This document shows positions 14,817 through 16,622 of a stretch of 16,622 nucleotides of DNA, piece by piece. The translations under genes and the position numbers were made by a program. Positions within the stretch are counted from its first letter, which is position 1. Every line of letters begins with the position of its first letter. Below the pieces are notes generated by a model that worked only from the letters and a program-made list of their open reading frames with translations, was not told the DNA's origin and ran no database searches. The DNA is from Scybalousia_A sp964626385 (GTDB lineage Bacteria > Bacteroidota > Bacteroidia > Bacteroidales > P3): NCBI GenBank assembly GCA_964626385.1, contig CAZVEO010000054.1:1-16622 (forward strand). The letters are read 5' to 3'.

Positions 14817-15416
14817 ATGAAATTAATAGAAAAAATAAACAATGCAAGAGCCGATATGAGCCTTGCTAAAAATCAGAAAAACAACTTCGGAGGCTTCTCT
14901 TTTAGAAGCATCGAAGATATTTGGGAACGTTTGGTTCCTGTATGTGAAAAGCATAAAATAACCTACTCTATAACAAAAGAGGAGGCAGATGTTAAAGGTA
15001 ATTTCCTTGTGTTTCACTTCGAAGCAGAGTTTAAAGACTGCGAAAGCGATGAAACACTCACAACAACTATGGACGTCCCTATGACTTCTTTTGAAAAGAA
15101 AGGTATGGACAGCAATCAAGTGTTTGGTTCTTTCCTTTCCTACAATAGGAAATACATCGTTTGCAGGGACTTCCAAATTAGAGCAGGTCTAAGTGAATTA
15201 GACAGCGACGAGGAAATAAACACTGTCTTCACTAAGATAGAGCAATGCCAAACAATAGACGAGGTATTGGCTTTGAAATCTATGATAGAAAAAATCAAAG
15301 AACCACAGAACAAAGAGAAAGCAAGTAAACTCGCTAATGAAAAATATAAAGAAATTAAGGCACAGCCTTCTTTAAATGGCAAAGACACTAATAACACAAA
15401 TAATAACAATAAATAA
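14817..15416 (+). CDS. ERF-family single-strand annealing protein
   Basis: 199 residues. The N-terminal two thirds carry ERF-type features: FGGFSFRSIEDIWERLVPVC near residues 24-43, an alternating strand region (FLVFHFEAEFKD), and SFLSYNRKYIVCRDFQI in place of the usual S-x-x-R-Y-A block. ERF proteins anneal single-stranded DNA during phage or plasmid recombination. The C-terminal tail is Lys- and Asn-rich and disordered-looking. The tail coding sequence includes a copy of the local palindrome repeat (15355-15386). It is followed by small genes of unknown function, as in phage recombination modules. No Shine-Dalgarno sequence precedes the ATG, unlike the next three genes. Confidence 0.82.
   Translation: MKLIEKINNARADMSLAKNQKNNFGGFSFRSIEDIWERLVPVCEKHKITYSITKEEADVKGNFLVFHFEAEFKDCESDETLTTTMDVPMTSFEKKGMDSNQVFGSFLSYNRKYIVCRDFQIRAGLSELDSDEEINTVFTKIEQCQTIDEVLALKSMIEKIKEPQNKEKASKLANEKYKEIKAQPSLNGKDTNNTNNNNK
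15355..15386. repeat. Intergenic-type palindrome inside the ERF gene
   Basis: TTAAGGCACAGCCTT, followed shortly by ATGGCAAAGAC, matches the intergenic element at 15834-15871 base for base over the first 15 positions and then with small changes. Here it is translated as part of the ERF tail (KAQPSLNGKD), which lies outside the conserved domain. Confidence 0.65.
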
Positions 15417-15421
15417 ATAAT

Positions 15422-15426
15422 AGGAG
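15422..15426 (+). promoter_or_regulatory. AGGAG ribosome-binding site
   Basis: AGGAG lies 9 nt before the ATG at 15436. Such sites are absent before the housekeeping genes in this window, so it both fixes the start and marks the gene as unlike its surroundings. Confidence 0.7.
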
Positions 15427-15435
15427 AAAAAGAAA

Positions 15436-15708
15436 ATGGCAAAGTATTTTTTAAGAGAAAACAAAGGTACAATAGAAGACATATTAATAAAGGTCTTCGA
15501 AGGAGGTATAACAAGTAAATACCTATATGTTTTTGCAATAACGGTTGATTACAAAACTAAGCAAATAAACAAAGACTTTTGCGGTAAAATAGAAAATAAC
15601 GACGCAGAAATAGAAGAAGCGTTGATATACCCTGACTTATACGTAGAGGTAAGCGGAGAGCAAGTCTATGATATATTGAATAAGACAATTAAGGACATAA
15701 TTTTCTAA
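15436..15708 (+). CDS. Small hypothetical protein of ERF module
   Basis: 90 residues; no family recognised. It begins MAKYFLRENKGTIEDILIKV and is mixed alpha/beta in appearance, with alternating hydrophobic stretches (KYLYVFAITVDY) and an acidic second half (NNDAEIEEAL). No signal peptide, membrane helix or cysteine motif is visible. It starts 19 nt after the ERF stop with an AGGAG site, so it is co-transcribed and likely belongs to the same mobile or phage module. Function unknown. Confidence 0.65.
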   Translation: MAKYFLRENKGTIEDILIKVFEGGITSKYLYVFAITVDYKTKQINKDFCGKIENNDAEIEEALIYPDLYVEVSGEQVYDILNKTIKDIIF

Positions 15709-15742
15709 TTTCATATTATTTAATTTTATTGCTTAATTCCCA

Positions 15743-15830
15743 GAGTGTCGGTTTCTTGTATATTTTCATTTTTCATTAGTTTGTTTTTATAAGTTTTATA
15801 CAATTAGCACCGACAAAAGAACCGACACTC
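15743..15830. repeat. Inverted repeat in the gap before the 74-residue gene
   Basis: GAGTGTCGGTT (15743-15753) and AACCGACACTC (15820-15830) are exact complements 66 nt apart; beyond them TTCTTGT and ACAAAAG also pair loosely. ACCGACA occurs again at 15810-15816, giving a direct repeat beside the right arm. It could be an operator or element boundary. No T-run follows, so a terminator is unlikely. Confidence 0.6.
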
Positions 15831-15833
15831 ATT

Positions 15834-15868
15834 TTAAGGCACAGCCTTATTTATAAGGGCAAAGCCTT
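15834..15868. repeat. Paired short palindromes
   Basis: AAGGC-ACA-GCCTT (15836-15848) and AAGGGCAAAGCCTT (15855-15868) stand next to each other about 50 nt before the ATG of the following gene. They belong to the GGCANAGCC-type family seen at 13141-13262. Confidence 0.65.
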
Positions 15869-15902
15869 GACAAAAAGATAAACAATAAAAAGATTAAAAG
15901 AT

Positions 15903-15907
15903 AGGAG
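15903..15907 (+). promoter_or_regulatory. AGGAG ribosome-binding site
   Basis: AGGAG lies 8 nt before the ATG at 15916, supporting that start for an otherwise unrecognised small gene. Confidence 0.7.
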
Positions 15908-15915
15908 AAAATAAA

Positions 15916-16140
15916 ATGGGAATGTTAGGATATAGTATAAGTTCTTACGATAGAGAAGAACCTCGCAACAAAGAAGCAGAAAGAGAACAATTGGTAGAAG
16001 ATACAAGAGAACAAATAGAAAAAGCGATGGATATGATATATGACGCTTTAAATGACTGGGATTATGAAGAAAAAACAAATTTACTTGATAGATGGGGGGA
16101 CGGCGAGGATATAAGTGAATTGTTGGATGAAATTTATTAA
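15916..16140 (+). CDS. Small acidic hypothetical protein
   Basis: 74 residues; no family recognised. It is strongly acidic and predicted helical, with a Glu/Arg-rich stretch (EEPRNKEAEREQLVEDTREQ) and a C-terminal half ending DGEDISELLDEIY. Small acidic proteins of this sort are common in phage early regions, but no function can be assigned. It follows a 207-nt gap with inverted repeats, has an AGGAG site, and is 14 nt from the next gene, with which it is probably co-transcribed. Confidence 0.65.
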   Translation: MGMLGYSISSYDREEPRNKEAEREQLVEDTREQIEKAMDMIYDALNDWDYEEKTNLLDRWGDGEDISELLDEIY

Positions 16141-16145
16141 AGGAG
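16141..16145 (+). promoter_or_regulatory. AGGAG ribosome-binding site
   Basis: AGGAG starts on the base after the preceding stop and lies 9 nt before the ATG at 16155. Confidence 0.7.
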
Positions 16146-16154
16146 ATAAAAAAA

Positions 16155-16541
16155 ATGAAGCATTTAGATATAAATAGAAATTTTGAAAACGCGTCTTTAA
16201 GCGACCCTTTGACTTATGAGGTAGAGGCTTTGGATGTAGATAAAGAATGGGCAAAAAATTACCCTATGGAATTGATGGAACCCGCTTTGATGATAGCACA
16301 AGTGCAAAGAAAAATCAAAGAAATGGAAAGCTCTATAAAAGGAGCAAAAGAGGTAATTCTTAACTATATGCAAGAAAATGGTATTGATAAAATGAAAAGT
16401 GTGGACGGCTCTGTGTCCTTCACTTACGTAAAGGAAAAAGAAACAAAACGCTTTGATGTAAAAAAAGCATTAGAAGAGTGTCCGGCTTTGGAACAATACT
16501 ATACAACAAGTAAAACAAAAGCTTATTTAAAAATAAATTAA
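16155..16541 (+). CDS. Phage-type hypothetical protein with coiled coil
   Basis: 128 residues. The middle is a helical, coiled-coil-like stretch (about 46-75: MIAQVQRKIKEMESSIKGAK and on) followed by a small domain reading NGIDKMKSVDGSVSFTYVKE, then RFDVKKALEECPALEQYYTT, ending KAYLKIN. That order (helix, 'xGIxKxxxxDGxVxFTYV', 'xFDxKKxxEExP') is familiar from small proteins next to ERF/RecT and SSB genes in phages, and is loosely like Gp157. I do not know its biochemical role. The AGGAG site fixes the start. It lies in the ERF module. Confidence 0.65.
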   Translation: MKHLDINRNFENASLSDPLTYEVEALDVDKEWAKNYPMELMEPALMIAQVQRKIKEMESSIKGAKEVILNYMQENGIDKMKSVDGSVSFTYVKEKETKRFDVKKALEECPALEQYYTTSKTKAYLKIN

Positions 16542-16567
16542 CAGACTTATTAAATACAAATAGAACA

Positions 16568-16622
16568 ATGGAAAATAGAATAATCAAAGATATAGAAAGA
16601 ACCTTGTTTGTGCAGGTTACAT
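16568..16622 (+). CDS. Start of a gene cut by the window end
   Basis: An ATG opens a frame reading MENRIIKDIERTLFVQVT to the last base. It lies 26 nt after the previous gene on the same strand, with no AGGAG site. Too little is present to identify it; position suggests another member of the ERF module. Confidence 0.4.
   Translation, partial: MENRIIKDIERTLFVQVT

Overview
The window looks like chromosomal DNA of an AT-rich member of the Bacteroidetes, most likely Bacteroidales. The grounds are: a holB - ricT(PSP1) - gldH - class A penicillin-binding protein run; an Omp28-type lipoprotein; a BT_3928-like DoxX/MauE protein next to a DUF1599 protein; Bacteroidetes-style promoters (TTTG about 20 nt before TAnnTTTG); and almost no Shine-Dalgarno sequences ahead of the housekeeping genes. 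Of 17 complete genes, 15 end in TAA, two in TAG and none in TGA.

Left region (1-2265). Repeat-rich non-coding DNA is followed by a small biosynthetic locus on the + strand. It holds a short peptide gene ending in two copies of TACGSACG(T/A)K, a radical SAM/SPASM enzyme starting on the base after the peptide stop, and a flavin-type (PNPOx-like) protein with a C-terminal ferredoxin domain. This has the layout of an ACGX-type RiPP system, with precursor, maturase and putative redox partner. Both flanking genes carry a reading-frame anomaly. The peptide leader appears shifted by one base, and an in-frame TAG cuts the redox protein between its two 4Fe-4S motifs.

Central region (2266-12913). A TPR membrane protein (- strand) diverges from a + strand operon: dihydroorotate dehydrogenase-like protein, four-helix-bundle protein, holB, ricT, gldH and PBP1A. 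These cover pyrimidine or flavin redox, clamp loading, RicT function, gliding or envelope lipoprotein, and peptidoglycan synthesis. Converging on it is a - strand operon: DUF1599 protein, DoxX/MauE-thioredoxin-like membrane protein, and an oligopeptide-type ABC permease.

About 1 kb of non-coding DNA (12914-13929) is packed with short palindromes of a few recurring types. It includes a multi-arm cloverleaf-like array, a 17-bp hairpin with a GAAA loop, and a copy of the repeat at positions 1-107 in opposite orientation.

Right region (13930-16622). An Omp28-like thioredoxin lipoprotein (- strand) is followed by a + strand module that looks phage- or element-derived. It has an ERF-type single-strand annealing protein, then three small genes that, unlike the rest of the window, each have a clear AGGAG ribosome-binding site, then a partial gene cut by the window end. 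Members of the same palindrome family occur between these genes and inside the 3' end of the ERF gene.
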